Source: Tenacibaculum soleae
GTDB taxonomy: Bacteria > Bacteroidota > Bacteroidia > Flavobacteriales > Flavobacteriaceae
Length of the DNA stretch: 64,000 bases
NCBI RefSeq assembly: GCF_001693415.1
Contig: NZ_MAKX01000002.1
Span: 1-64,000 of the forward strand
Reading direction: 5' to 3'
Shown here: piece after piece, positions 55,755 through 63,303 of the stretch
Numbering within the stretch: position 1 is the first letter of the stretch
Layout of the letters: every line of letters starts with the position of its first letter
Made by a program: the position numbers and the translations under genes
The notes under the pieces: generated by a model
Told to the model about the DNA's origin: nothing
Databases searched by the model: none
Seen by the model: only the letters and a program-made list of their open reading frames with translations

Positions 55755-56897
55755 ATGACAACACAAACAGCAAGTAAAATTCAATTAAACACAATTGAAG
55801 AAGCGATACAAGATATTAAAGACGGAAAAGTTATTATTGTAGTTGATGATGAAGATCGTGAAAATGAGGGTGACTTTTTAGCTGCCGCAGAAAAAATAAC
55901 ACCTGAAATGGTTAATTTCATGGCAACGCATGGTAGGGGCTTAATTTGCACTCCACTTACTGAAGATCGCTGTAAAGAACTAGAACTAAACATGATGGTT
56001 AACAACAATACCGACCCAATGGAAACTGCGTTTACAGTTTCGGTTGACTTACGCGGTAAAGGTGTTACCACAGGTATTTCTGCCGCTGATAGATCTAAAA
56101 CAATTGCTGCTTTAGTTGATAACGAAACAAAACCTTTTGATCTTGCTCGACCAGGACATATTTTTCCTTTAAAGGCTAAAAACGGAGGTGTATTAAGAAG
56201 AACTGGCCACACAGAAGCTGCAATCGACTTTGCTCGTTTAGCTGGTTTACAACCTGCGGGAGTGATTGTTGAAATCATGAATGAAGATGGTACTATGGCT
56301 CGCTTACCTCAACTATTAAAAGTTGCTAAAAAGTTTGACCTTAAAATTGTTTCTATTGAAGATTTAGTAGCTTACAGAATGGAACATGATTCTTTAATTG
56401 AAAAGAAAGAAGATTTTAATATTCAAACCCGTTTTGGTGATTTTCGCTTAAGAGCCTATAAACAAACTACCAATAATCAAATTCACATTGCCTTAACTAA
56501 AGGTACTTGGACAAAAAATGACCCAGTTTTAACAAGAATAAATTCAACATTAATAAATAATGACATTCTAGGTACTTTAACAAATAATGCTGATAAAAAA
56601 TTAGACCAAATGTTTAATGTTATCAATAAAGAAGGTAAAGGAGCGATTGTTTTTATTAATCAACAAAGTCAGGCATTAAATTTATTAAACCGTTTAAGAG
56701 GCTTAAAAGACAACCAAACTAACGGAGAAATGAAAGCGCCAAATGTTGTAATGGACAATAAAGATTTTGGTATCGGAGCACAAATACTACATGACTTACA
56801 CTTACATAAACTTCGTTTAGTCTCAAATTCCAAACAAACCAAACGTGTTGGTATGATTGGTTACGGATTAGAAATTGTAGATTACGTAAATTATTAA
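55755..56897 (+). CDS. ribB: 3,4-dihydroxy-2-butanone-4-phosphate synthase with degenerate GTP cyclohydrolase II domain
   Basis: 380 residues. The N-terminal domain (about 10-215) is a full RibB: VVDDEDRENEGDFL (metal and substrate acidic loop), MATHGRGLIC and RTGHTEAAIDFARLAG. It makes the four-carbon unit of riboflavin. The C-terminal 160 residues align in position with GTP cyclohydrolase II (RibA) but have no cysteine at all, whereas the active enzyme needs three zinc-binding cysteines. The second activity must therefore come from another gene. It is the last gene of the cluster, followed by a strong terminator. Confidence 0.92.
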   Translation: MTTQTASKIQLNTIEEAIQDIKDGKVIIVVDDEDRENEGDFLAAAEKITPEMVNFMATHGRGLICTPLTEDRCKELELNMMVNNNTDPMETAFTVSVDLRGKGVTTGISAADRSKTIAALVDNETKPFDLARPGHIFPLKAKNGGVLRRTGHTEAAIDFARLAGLQPAGVIVEIMNEDGTMARLPQLLKVAKKFDLKIVSIEDLVAYRMEHDSLIEKKEDFNIQTRFGDFRLRAYKQTTNNQIHIALTKGTWTKNDPVLTRINSTLINNDILGTLTNNADKKLDQMFNVINKEGKGAIVFINQQSQALNLLNRLRGLKDNQTNGEMKAPNVVMDNKDFGIGAQILHDLHLHKLRLVSNSKQTKRVGMIGYGLEIVDYVNY

Positions 56898-56910
56898 AAC
56901 ATATATTTAT

Positions 56911-56950
56911 AAAACAAAAAAGGAAGCGATATCGCTTCCTTTTTTGTTTT
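56911..56950. terminator. 40-nt perfect palindrome, bidirectional terminator
   Basis: Arms 56911-56930 and 56931-56950 are exact reverse complements (20 bp), with GC-rich core GGAAGCGAT and A/T-rich outer parts. It separates the convergent ribB and flavoprotein genes. Confidence 0.93.
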
Positions 56951-56965
56951 GTAAAATATCACCAG

Positions 56966-57907
56966 TTACAAATTAACTACTGCTAATTTAACTTCATTAT
57001 ATTCTTTTAGAATATCTTCTAAAACCTCTTTAGCTGACTTTATATCATTTATAATTCCTGCTACTTGACCTATTTCCAACTCACCATTATCTAAATCACC
57101 TTCAAACATACCTTTTTTAGCTCTTGCTCGACCTAATAATTCTTTAATATCTTCAATTGATGGATTTTGCTGATACAACTCTTGTACTTCATTATAGAAT
57201 TTATTTTTTACCAAACGAACTGGTGCTAACTCTTTTAATGTTAATTGTGTTCCACCGTCTTTAACATCTACAATTGTATTTTTAAAATTATCATGTGCAG
57301 AAGATTCTAAAGTTGCTGCAAAACGACTACCAATTTGTACGCCATCTGCACCTAAAACCATCGCTGCTAACATTCCTCTACCTGATCCTATTCCTCCTGC
57401 AGAAATTACTGGTATTTTAACCTCTTGTTTTACCATTGGTATTAAGGTAAGTGTAGTGGTTTCTTCACGTCCGTTATGTCCGCCAGCTTCAAAACCTTCA
57501 CAAACAACAGCATCTACTCCTGCCGCTTCGGCTTTTAACGCAAACTTTACAGAACTTACAACATGCACAACGGTAATTCCTTTTTCCTTCAGGTAAGAAG
57601 TCCAAGTTTTAGGGTTTCCTGCGGATGTAAAAACAATTTTAACGTCTTCTTCAATAATAATATCCATGATTTTTTCAATATCAGGGTATAACATTGGTAC
57701 ATTTACTCCAAAAGGTTTATCTGTTGCTTTTTTGCATTTTTGTATATGCTCACGCAATATATCTGGATACATAGACCCTGCACCGATTAAACCTAATCCG
57801 CCTGCATTTGATACAGCAGATGCTAGTTTCCATCCAGAAATCCAAATCATTCCTCCCTGAATAATTGGATATTTTATATTAAAAAGTTGTGTGATTTTGT
57901 TATTCAT
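56966..57907 (-). CDS. FMN-dependent nitronate monooxygenase / FabK-like oxidoreductase
   Basis: 313-residue TIM-barrel flavoprotein. PIIQGGMIWISGWKLASAVSN, GGLGLIGAGSM, KPFGVNVPML, CEGFEAGGHNG and SAGGIGSGRGMLAAMVLGADGVQIG fit the family that includes nitronate monooxygenase and the enoyl-ACP reductase FabK. The overall sequence looks at least as close to FabK as to NMO. With FabI also encoded here (13428), a backup enoyl reductase is possible but unproven. It overlaps the MORN-repeat gene upstream by 8 nt. Confidence 0.85.
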   Translation of the reverse strand: MNNKITQLFNIKYPIIQGGMIWISGWKLASAVSNAGGLGLIGAGSMYPDILREHIQKCKKATDKPFGVNVPMLYPDIEKIMDIIIEEDVKIVFTSAGNPKTWTSYLKEKGITVVHVVSSVKFALKAEAAGVDAVVCEGFEAGGHNGREETTTLTLIPMVKQEVKIPVISAGGIGSGRGMLAAMVLGADGVQIGSRFAATLESSAHDNFKNTIVDVKDGGTQLTLKELAPVRLVKNKFYNEVQELYQQNPSIEDIKELLGRARAKKGMFEGDLDNGELEIGQVAGIINDIKSAKEVLEDILKEYNEVKLAVVNL

Positions 57908-58706
57908 TGAATACGACTCTAAAATTTAATGGATAAATATAATGTGTTGGTATTTTTCTACCTTTAGAAATAGTGGGGCGAAATTCTTTGATATTATTTA
58001 GATAAATCTCTATATCTTTTTTAAGAGCTTTGGGAATATTAGATAAAATATCAACATTTGAAATAGTTCCATCAATATCGACAATAAAATCTAAATAAAT
58101 ATAACCAACAACTTGAAATTTTATAAAATCATGTATATTAGACATTCTTTTATGAAACATACTCATACCTCCCTCATAACTAAGCTTCTCATTTAGAATA
58201 GTTGGATTTTGTAAATTTTTAACACCATCAATATTATACACTATTTTTTTTATTAATTTTCCTTTAGTGTAATACTCTCTTAATGCTATGTTTCCGTTTA
58301 AATAATAATACTTCCAAACACCTACTTTATATCCGTTTTCATAAGTTCCTATAAAGTTTTTAGCACCATTGTAAAACCATGTTTGTATTAAACCATGATA
58401 ATCCCCAAATGAATTGTAATTAATATCAGATGTTAATTTCTGGCCTCTAAAAAAAGTTTTATGATTTCCTATTGCATATTTTTTATCCCCATCTTTATAA
58501 TAGCCAACAGTAAGAAGCTTCCCTAATCTATTAAATTTTTTAACCAGCCATTTATCACCTTTATTAACCTTGGTTTCTATAAATAAAGTTCTATTTTTTA
58601 TTTTAGTTATTTCATTATTGTTATCTAAATAATTAACAATAGAATCTTTTTGTGAATAACCATTAAAACTCACTAGTAAGATTAATAATAGCAATACTTT
58701 TTTCAT
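57900..58706 (-). CDS. secreted MORN-repeat protein with TonB-like C-terminus
   Basis: 268 residues: signal peptide (about 1-18, ending GYSQ), MORN-2-like repeats (HGLIQTWFYNGAKNFIGTYENG, GVWKYYYLNGNIALREYYTKGK), then a C-terminal domain (VGYIYLDFIVDIDGTISNVDIL to LNFRVVF) that resembles the periplasmic TonB C-terminal fold. Proteins with such repeats are often labelled YwqK antitoxin; no toxin gene is adjacent. It is probably envelope-associated with function unknown. A similar repeat protein is at 60007. Confidence 0.8.
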   Translation of the reverse strand: MKKVLLLLILLVSFNGYSQKDSIVNYLDNNNEITKIKNRTLFIETKVNKGDKWLVKKFNRLGKLLTVGYYKDGDKKYAIGNHKTFFRGQKLTSDINYNSFGDYHGLIQTWFYNGAKNFIGTYENGYKVGVWKYYYLNGNIALREYYTKGKLIKKIVYNIDGVKNLQNPTILNEKLSYEGGMSMFHKRMSNIHDFIKFQVVGYIYLDFIVDIDGTISNVDILSNIPKALKKDIEIYLNNIKEFRPTISKGRKIPTHYIYPLNFRVVFNE

Positions 58707-58725
58707 ATCTTTTTCTTTTATTTTT

Positions 58726-59913
58726 TTAAGAAATAACTCCCGAACCTAAAAGCTCTTCGTTTATATACCAAGCTACAAACTGCCCTTCTTGAATAGCAGA
58801 TTGCTTATTTTTAAACTCAACATATAATCCGCTTTCGACTTTATAAAGCGTTGCTTTTTCTAATTGCTGACGGTAACGAATTCTAGCTTCAACTTCCATG
58901 ATTCCTCCTTGTTTTAAAGCTAAATCTTCACGAACCCAATGTAATTCTTCATTAGACACAAATAATACATTGCGATACAAACCTTGGTGATTTTTACCTT
59001 CACCTGTATAAATTACATTTTCGTTTACATCCGTTTCAATAACATACAAAGCTTCTTTGGTTCCTCCTACATTTAAACCTTTTCGTTGCCCTTTTGTAAA
59101 ATAGTGCGCTCCTTGATGTTTACCTACTATTTTTCCGTCCTCTTTATTGTAAGAGAATTTTGTTGAATAATACTCAAGTTCTTCTTCCTTACTTTTAAAA
59201 TCAGGTGCTATTTTTGTATACTGTTCAAAATCTGAAGGAATTTGTACAATTACTCCTTCTTTTGGTTGTAATTTTTGTTGCAAAAAATCAGGTAAACGAA
59301 CTTTACCTATAAAACATAATCCTTGAGAATCTTTTTTATCCGCAGTAATTAAATCTGCTTTTTTTGCAATTTCTCTAACTTCTGGTTTTGTTAATTCACC
59401 AATAGGAAACATTGCTTTAGATAATTGTTTTTGCGATAATTGACATAAAAAATACGATTGATCTTTATTGTTATCTTTTCCTGCTAATAATTTATATACA
59501 GCATTTCCATCAATAACTTCTTCATCTTTTCTACAATAATGACCCGTTGCCACATAATCGGCACCAAGACTTAAAGCGATGTCCATAAAAACATCAAACT
59601 TAATTTCTCGGTTACATAAAACATCCGGATTTGGTGTACGACCTTTTTCGTATTCATTAAACATATAATCTACAATACGTTCTTTATATTGGTCACTTAA
59701 ATCTACTGTTTGAAAAGGAATTCCTAGTTTATCAGCAACAATCATTGCATCATTACTATCCTCTAACCAAGGGCATTCATCAGATATGGTTACTGAATCG
59801 TCATGCCAGTTTTTCATAAACAACCCGATTACTTCATATCCTTGTTCTTTTAATAAATAAGCTGTTACACTACTGTCTACACCTCCCGAAAGTCCTACTA
59901 CTACTCTTCTCAT
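58726..59913 (-). CDS. mnmA: tRNA-specific 2-thiouridylase MnmA
   Basis: Thiolates U34 of tRNA for Lys, Glu and Gln. The 395-residue protein has the PP-loop GLSGGVDSS at 7-15, catalytic Cys100 in [12 protein letters not shown], and Cys200 in [10 protein letters not shown], which forms the persulfide/disulfide partner, followed by the C-terminal barrel domains. A -7 box TAAATTTG (59940-59933) lies 19 nt upstream of the ATG. It is flanked by two MORN-repeat genes. Confidence 0.96.
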   Translation of the reverse strand: MRRVVVGLSGGVDSSVTAYLLKEQGYEVIGLFMKNWHDDSVTISDECPWLEDSNDAMIVADKLGIPFQTVDLSDQYKERIVDYMFNEYEKGRTPNPDVLCNREIKFDVFMDIALSLGADYVATGHYCRKDEEVIDGNAVYKLLAGKDNNKDQSYFLCQLSQKQLSKAMFPIGELTKPEVREIAKKADLITADKKDSQGLCFIGKVRLPDFLQQKLQPKEGVIVQIPSDFEQYTKIAPDFKSKEEELEYYSTKFSYNKEDGKIVGKHQGAHYFTKGQRKGLNVGGTKEALYVIETDVNENVIYTGEGKNHQGLYRNVLFVSNEELHWVREDLALKQGGIMEVEARIRYRQQLEKATLYKVESGLYVEFKNKQSAIQEGQFVAWYINEELLGSGVIS

Positions 59914-59932
59914 TCTATACTTTTCTAAGCTG

Positions 59933-59940
59933 CAAATTTA
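59933..59940 (-). promoter_or_regulatory. mnmA -7 box
   Basis: Minus-strand TAAATTTG, full match to TAnnTTTG, 19 nt from the start codon. No clear -33 element was found. Confidence 0.5.
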
Positions 59941-60006
59941 CGAATAAGTTTCTGTTTTTATGATGGATAAAACTGATAGATACATCAATTTAATTGATAG
60001 ATAGAT

Positions 60007-60702
60007 TTATTTATTTTTTAAGTCAGATAGTTTTTCTTTTTTTCGCTTGGTAACGATTTCTCCATCCATATAAAACTCCCACTTCCCAATTCTTTTTCCT
60101 GCTTTATACATTCCTTTTTCTTTTATGCCTCCTTTTAAATCATAGTATTTACCTTCTCCTTCTAATTTTCCGTTAGCATAAAACACTTCTTCTATTAAAA
60201 CACCAGAATCCGTAAATGTTTTAGAAACTCCTTCTTTTTTTCCGTTTTTGTAACTTGTTTGTTGTGTTATATTTCCGTTTGGATAATAATTTTTAACAAC
60301 TCCATCTAATTTTCCTTCCTTATATTTTTCTTCTGAAAAAAGTTTTCCGTTTGTAAAATAATAAATCCATTTTCCCTCACGGTTTTTAGCAAGCATTTTA
60401 CCAGTACTTTTTAATCTACCTTGTGCATCAAAAAACTTGACAGTAGCAGTATCTTTAGCGTATTCTTTTATAATTGTGGGTTGTGAAGATGATGTTATTT
60501 TATAAAATTTAAAAACACCTATTTCTTTTCCATTTTTAAAAGTACCTGAATAACGAATTTTTCCATTATCATAAAACTTTTTCCAAACTCCAGTTCTTTT
60601 TCCGTTACTATCAAATTGATTTAATTTTTGAGCTTGAATAGAAATTGTAAAAAAAACAGATAATAGAAGCGCTATTGAAAATATCCTTTTTATATTTAAC
60701 AT
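60007..60702 (-). CDS. secreted MORN-repeat (YwqK-like) protein
   Basis: 231 residues with a signal peptide (about 1-24, ending SIQAQ) and at least six MORN-2 repeats of the type GKR-x-GVWKKFYDNGKIRYSGTFKNGK, continuing to the C-terminus. Such repeats form extended beta hairpins. It is likely periplasmic or surface-exposed, with function unknown. The frequent YwqK-antitoxin label is not supported: it is exported and no toxin gene is present. A -7 box TATTTTTG is at 60741-60734. Confidence 0.82.
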   Translation of the reverse strand: MLNIKRIFSIALLLSVFFTISIQAQKLNQFDSNGKRTGVWKKFYDNGKIRYSGTFKNGKEIGVFKFYKITSSSQPTIIKEYAKDTATVKFFDAQGRLKSTGKMLAKNREGKWIYYFTNGKLFSEEKYKEGKLDGVVKNYYPNGNITQQTSYKNGKKEGVSKTFTDSGVLIEEVFYANGKLEGEGKYYDLKGGIKEKGMYKAGKRIGKWEFYMDGEIVTKRKKEKLSDLKNK

Positions 60703-60733
60703 TGATTATTTTATTTTGTTACTTAACTGATAT

Positions 60734-60741
60734 CAAAAATA
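60734..60741 (-). promoter_or_regulatory. -7 box of the MORN-repeat gene
   Basis: Minus-strand TATTTTTG, 31 nt upstream of the ATG at 60702. The -33 element is not clear. Confidence 0.45.
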
Positions 60742-60757
60742 CACAAACCATACCAAA

Positions 60758-61327
60758 ATGAGTATTGATTTTTTAATTTCTGTTTTAGATGACATGCAGA
60801 ATCCTGCTAAAGTAAACCGAGATAAAGCAGCAAATATTGTATTAAATGAACCTAAATTGATAAAATATTTAGTTGATTTAACTTTTGATGTAAATAATAA
60901 ATTATCAATTAAGGCTGCTTGGGTATTAGAATGGATTTGTACACATCATGGAATTGAACATATTTTACCTTATTTGGATAGTTTTGCTACAAATATTTCA
61001 ACCGTCCATTTTGATAGTGCTGTGCGTCCTTGCGCTAAAATTTGCGAACATTTAGCCAATGCTTTTACTTCAAAAAAAGACAATAAAACTAAAACTACTT
61101 TAAAAAAAAATCATATTGATGCAATTATTGAAACTGGATTCGATTGGTTAATTAGCGATCAAAAAATTGCGGTTAGGGCTTATACTATGAATTTTTTATA
61201 CCTGTTCGGTTTACAAAAAGATTGGGTACATCCAGAACTACAACATTTAATTAGCACTAAGATTATTCATGAAAGCAAAGGTTGTAAAGCTCGTGGAAAA
61301 TATATTTTAGAGTTGATTAAGAAATAA
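60758..61327 (+). CDS. HEAT-like helical protein
   Basis: 189 residues, all-helical by composition, with repeats such as RDKAANIVLNEPKLIKYLVDL and KLSIKAAWVLEWICTHH that look like HEAT/ARM pairs, and a C-terminal KIAVRAYTMNFLYLFG helix. Homologues in flavobacteria are sometimes called adenylosuccinate lyase, probably carried over from a purB neighbour; none of the PurB signature (SSxMPxKxN) is present here. The function is unknown, perhaps protein binding. Confidence 0.75.
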   Translation: MSIDFLISVLDDMQNPAKVNRDKAANIVLNEPKLIKYLVDLTFDVNNKLSIKAAWVLEWICTHHGIEHILPYLDSFATNISTVHFDSAVRPCAKICEHLANAFTSKKDNKTKTTLKKNHIDAIIETGFDWLISDQKIAVRAYTMNFLYLFGLQKDWVHPELQHLISTKIIHESKGCKARGKYILELIKK

Positions 61328-61353
61328 ACCAATTAATTATCAAATACTTACCT

Positions 61354-61381
61354 TTCACAAACTAATTTAACCATTCACAAA
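61354..61381 (+). promoter_or_regulatory. paired direct repeats upstream of the GG-leader peptide gene
   Basis: TTCACAAA occurs at 61354-61361 and again at 61374-61381, a 20-bp period, with similar flanks (ct/ca before, cT/gT after). A partial -7 box TATATTTA (61412-61419) without a -33 follows about 30 bp later. Two same-side repeats before a weak promoter suggest an activator site. Confidence 0.4.
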
Positions 61382-61448
61382 GTGGCTTCTATTATTTTTT
61401 AAGATAAAACTTATATTTAAATCAATATTAACAATTAAATTATAAATT

Positions 61449-61652
61449 ATGTTAAAAAAGATTGCAAACTTAGGAAAAACCTTAGAGAAGACAGAACAAA
61501 AGGTTATTAATGGTGGATTTTCAAATAATTTTGTCGCAAAGTGTTGTCATACTGTATTCGGATGCACATTTTCTAGCACAAACGCTGCAACTAATATACT
61601 TCAAAAACAAGGATATTTTTGTATTGCAATTCCTGCTCTAGGAAGTCTGTAG
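61449..61652 (+). CDS. double-glycine-leader peptide precursor (bacteriocin/RiPP-like)
   Basis: 67 residues. The N-terminal 23 residues form a typical Bacteroidetes bacteriocin-type leader: IANLGKTLEKTEQKVINGG, with the Gly22-Gly23 cleavage site used by C39-peptidase ABC exporters. The 44-residue core contains four cysteines (32, 33, 39, 57) and eight Ser/Thr, and ends in a hydrophobic IAIPALGSL. It stands alone between a HEAT-like gene and a terminator, without modification enzymes or an exporter in the window. It is probably a secreted peptide, disulfide-bonded or enzymatically modified. The activity is unknown. Confidence 0.8.
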   Translation: MLKKIANLGKTLEKTEQKVINGGFSNNFVAKCCHTVFGCTFSSTNAATNILQKQGYFCIAIPALGSL

Positions 61653-61696
61653 ATTATAGTTTACTTATCTAAAAAACTTAATTAACTTTAAACTAA

Positions 61697-61726
61697 AAGA
61701 AGCGTGAATCTTAATTCACGCTTCTT
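61697..61726. terminator. terminator after the GG-leader peptide gene
   Basis: 13-bp perfect stem, 61697-61709 with 61714-61726, loop CTTA, between convergent genes. The T run on the plus side is short. Confidence 0.8.
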
Positions 61727-61736
61727 ATTTAATCTA

Positions 61737-62564
61737 TTACATATTAGTAGGTTTTCTATAACCAACGAACGGTTGTTTTAGTAATTCTTTTAAACTTGAA
61801 TTCTTTTCTTCATCAGGAAAAGTATCTACCCCGTACACAACTTTCTCTCTATCGAGCTCCATATACGTACCGAATAAACGATCCCATATAGAAAAAATAT
61901 TCCCGTAATTAGAATCCGTGTAAGGCAGCATATTATGATGATGAACCTTATGCATATCTGGCGATACAATTATATAACTCAATATTTTATCTAGTTTTTT
62001 TGGCATTTTAATATTTGCGTGTGTTAACTGCGTGAATATTAACGACATTGATTGATATAACATTACAATTGCAATTGGCGTACCAACTAACAGAACACCT
62101 AACAAAGTAAACGCAAAACGAATAACACTTTCTAAAGGATGATGACGATTTGCTGTAGTTGTATCTACTTCATGATCGGTATGATGCACCAAATGAACCA
62201 TCCAAAGTTTAGGAATTTTATGCTCAGTAAAATGTGCAAGATAAGCTCCAAAAAAATCTAGAAATAACACTCCTAAAACTACATATAACCACAACGGCAT
62301 TTCTGGTAACCAATTAATCAATCCGAAATTATTTAATTGCACCCAATCGGCAGTTTTTAGTAATACAAAAGCCAAAGTAAAATTGATGATAATTGTTGTT
62401 CCTGTAAAAAACAGGTTTGGTAAGGCATGTTTCCATTTATTATATTTAAAATTAAATAATGGTAAGGCACTTTCTAACAACCAAAAAAAAGTAATTCCAC
62501 CAACTAAAATTAAACTTCGGTGACTAGACGGAATGGTTTCAAAATAATGAATTAGGGTTTCCAA
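61737..62564 (-). CDS. sterol desaturase / fatty-acid hydroxylase family protein
   Basis: 275-residue membrane di-iron oxygenase-like protein with about four helices and the eight-histidine pattern: HFTEH (about 111-115), HLVHHTDHE, NRHHPLE and the late HKVHHHN. These enzymes hydroxylate or desaturate lipids in the membrane. In bacteria the substrates include carotenoids and fatty acids; which applies here is unknown. It lies 34 nt downstream of the YkgJ-type gene and could be co-transcribed. Confidence 0.9.
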   Translation of the reverse strand: METLIHYFETIPSSHRSLILVGGITFFWLLESALPLFNFKYNKWKHALPNLFFTGTTIIINFTLAFVLLKTADWVQLNNFGLINWLPEMPLWLYVVLGVLFLDFFGAYLAHFTEHKIPKLWMVHLVHHTDHEVDTTTANRHHPLESVIRFAFTLLGVLLVGTPIAIVMLYQSMSLIFTQLTHANIKMPKKLDKILSYIIVSPDMHKVHHHNMLPYTDSNYGNIFSIWDRLFGTYMELDREKVVYGVDTFPDEEKNSSLKELLKQPFVGYRKPTNM

Positions 62565-62598
62565 CGTAAAATATTTCTCTAAAAATAAGAAAAAAAAA

Positions 62599-63126
62599 CT
62601 AACCTAATCTTTTTATTTTCTCGTTAGATCTAACTGGTAAACGTTTTTTTAATTCTTCAACAATTCTATAAGTTGCAGGGCAAATAACGGTATTAGCTAT
62701 TGTTAAATCAGCTAATTGAATAAACTTTTTACGATTTGTATGAGGATATTCAGCACATGCTTTCGGGCGTACATTATAAATAAAACATGAATTATCGCTT
62801 TCATCTAAAAATGAACAGGGCGCTGTTTTTAACACCATAAAATTATCAGCATCACGCTCTAAATATTGCGCTTCAAAATCACGAACCTTCATTTTTAAAT
62901 GTTTAGAGATACGCTCAATATCTTTATCTGTAAAAATCGGACTCGTAGTTTTACAACAATTTCCACAATCTAAACAATCTGTTTTTTCAAATTCCTTATC
63001 ATGAATATCATGCACTACAACATCAAAATTTTTAGGTACTCGTTTTTTTATGGTGGCAAAATATTTTTTATTTTGCTTTTCTACATCTGCTGCTAACTTT
63101 TCTAAATTATCTAAATCTTTATCCAT
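62599..63126 (-). CDS. YkgJ-family cysteine-cluster protein
   Basis: 175 residues with CLDCGNCCKTTSPIF (four cysteines) plus later cysteines in APCSFLDESDNSCFIYNVRPKACAEYP and NTVICPATY, the pattern of the YkgJ/UPF0153 zinc or iron cluster family. It is cytoplasmic, with function unknown. It is the first gene of a possible pair with the sterol desaturase family gene and is divergent from argS. Confidence 0.88.
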   Translation of the reverse strand: MDKDLDNLEKLAADVEKQNKKYFATIKKRVPKNFDVVVHDIHDKEFEKTDCLDCGNCCKTTSPIFTDKDIERISKHLKMKVRDFEAQYLERDADNFMVLKTAPCSFLDESDNSCFIYNVRPKACAEYPHTNRKKFIQLADLTIANTVICPATYRIVEELKKRLPVRSNEKIKRLG

Positions 63127-63274
63127 AATTTTTATTTTAAGAAGGAGTTTCGATGCTATTAATTAACGTATAATTATCTGAAATAATATTCTGAAATATT
63201 AAAGACAAAACTTACTGCAAAACTAACCATATAAATTGTTAGAATCAGTTTAAATATCATCCAAATAAATTACG

Positions 63275-63282
63275 TAATTTTG
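63275..63282 (+). promoter_or_regulatory. argS -7 box
   Basis: TAATTTTG fits TAnnTTTG and ends 21 nt before the argS ATG. The -33 element is weak. Confidence 0.5.
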
Positions 63283-63303
63283 CACTTCAATTTTCAACAA
63301 CTA

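Noticed and set aside
57900..60702. Toxin-antitoxin module (YwqK family antitoxin)
   Set aside because: Both proteins carry export signals and no toxin-like gene lies beside them.
60758..61327. Adenylosuccinate lyase label for the HEAT-like protein
   Set aside because: The protein is far too short and lacks the PurB/fumarase signature; the label is probably inherited from a purB neighbour in other genomes.
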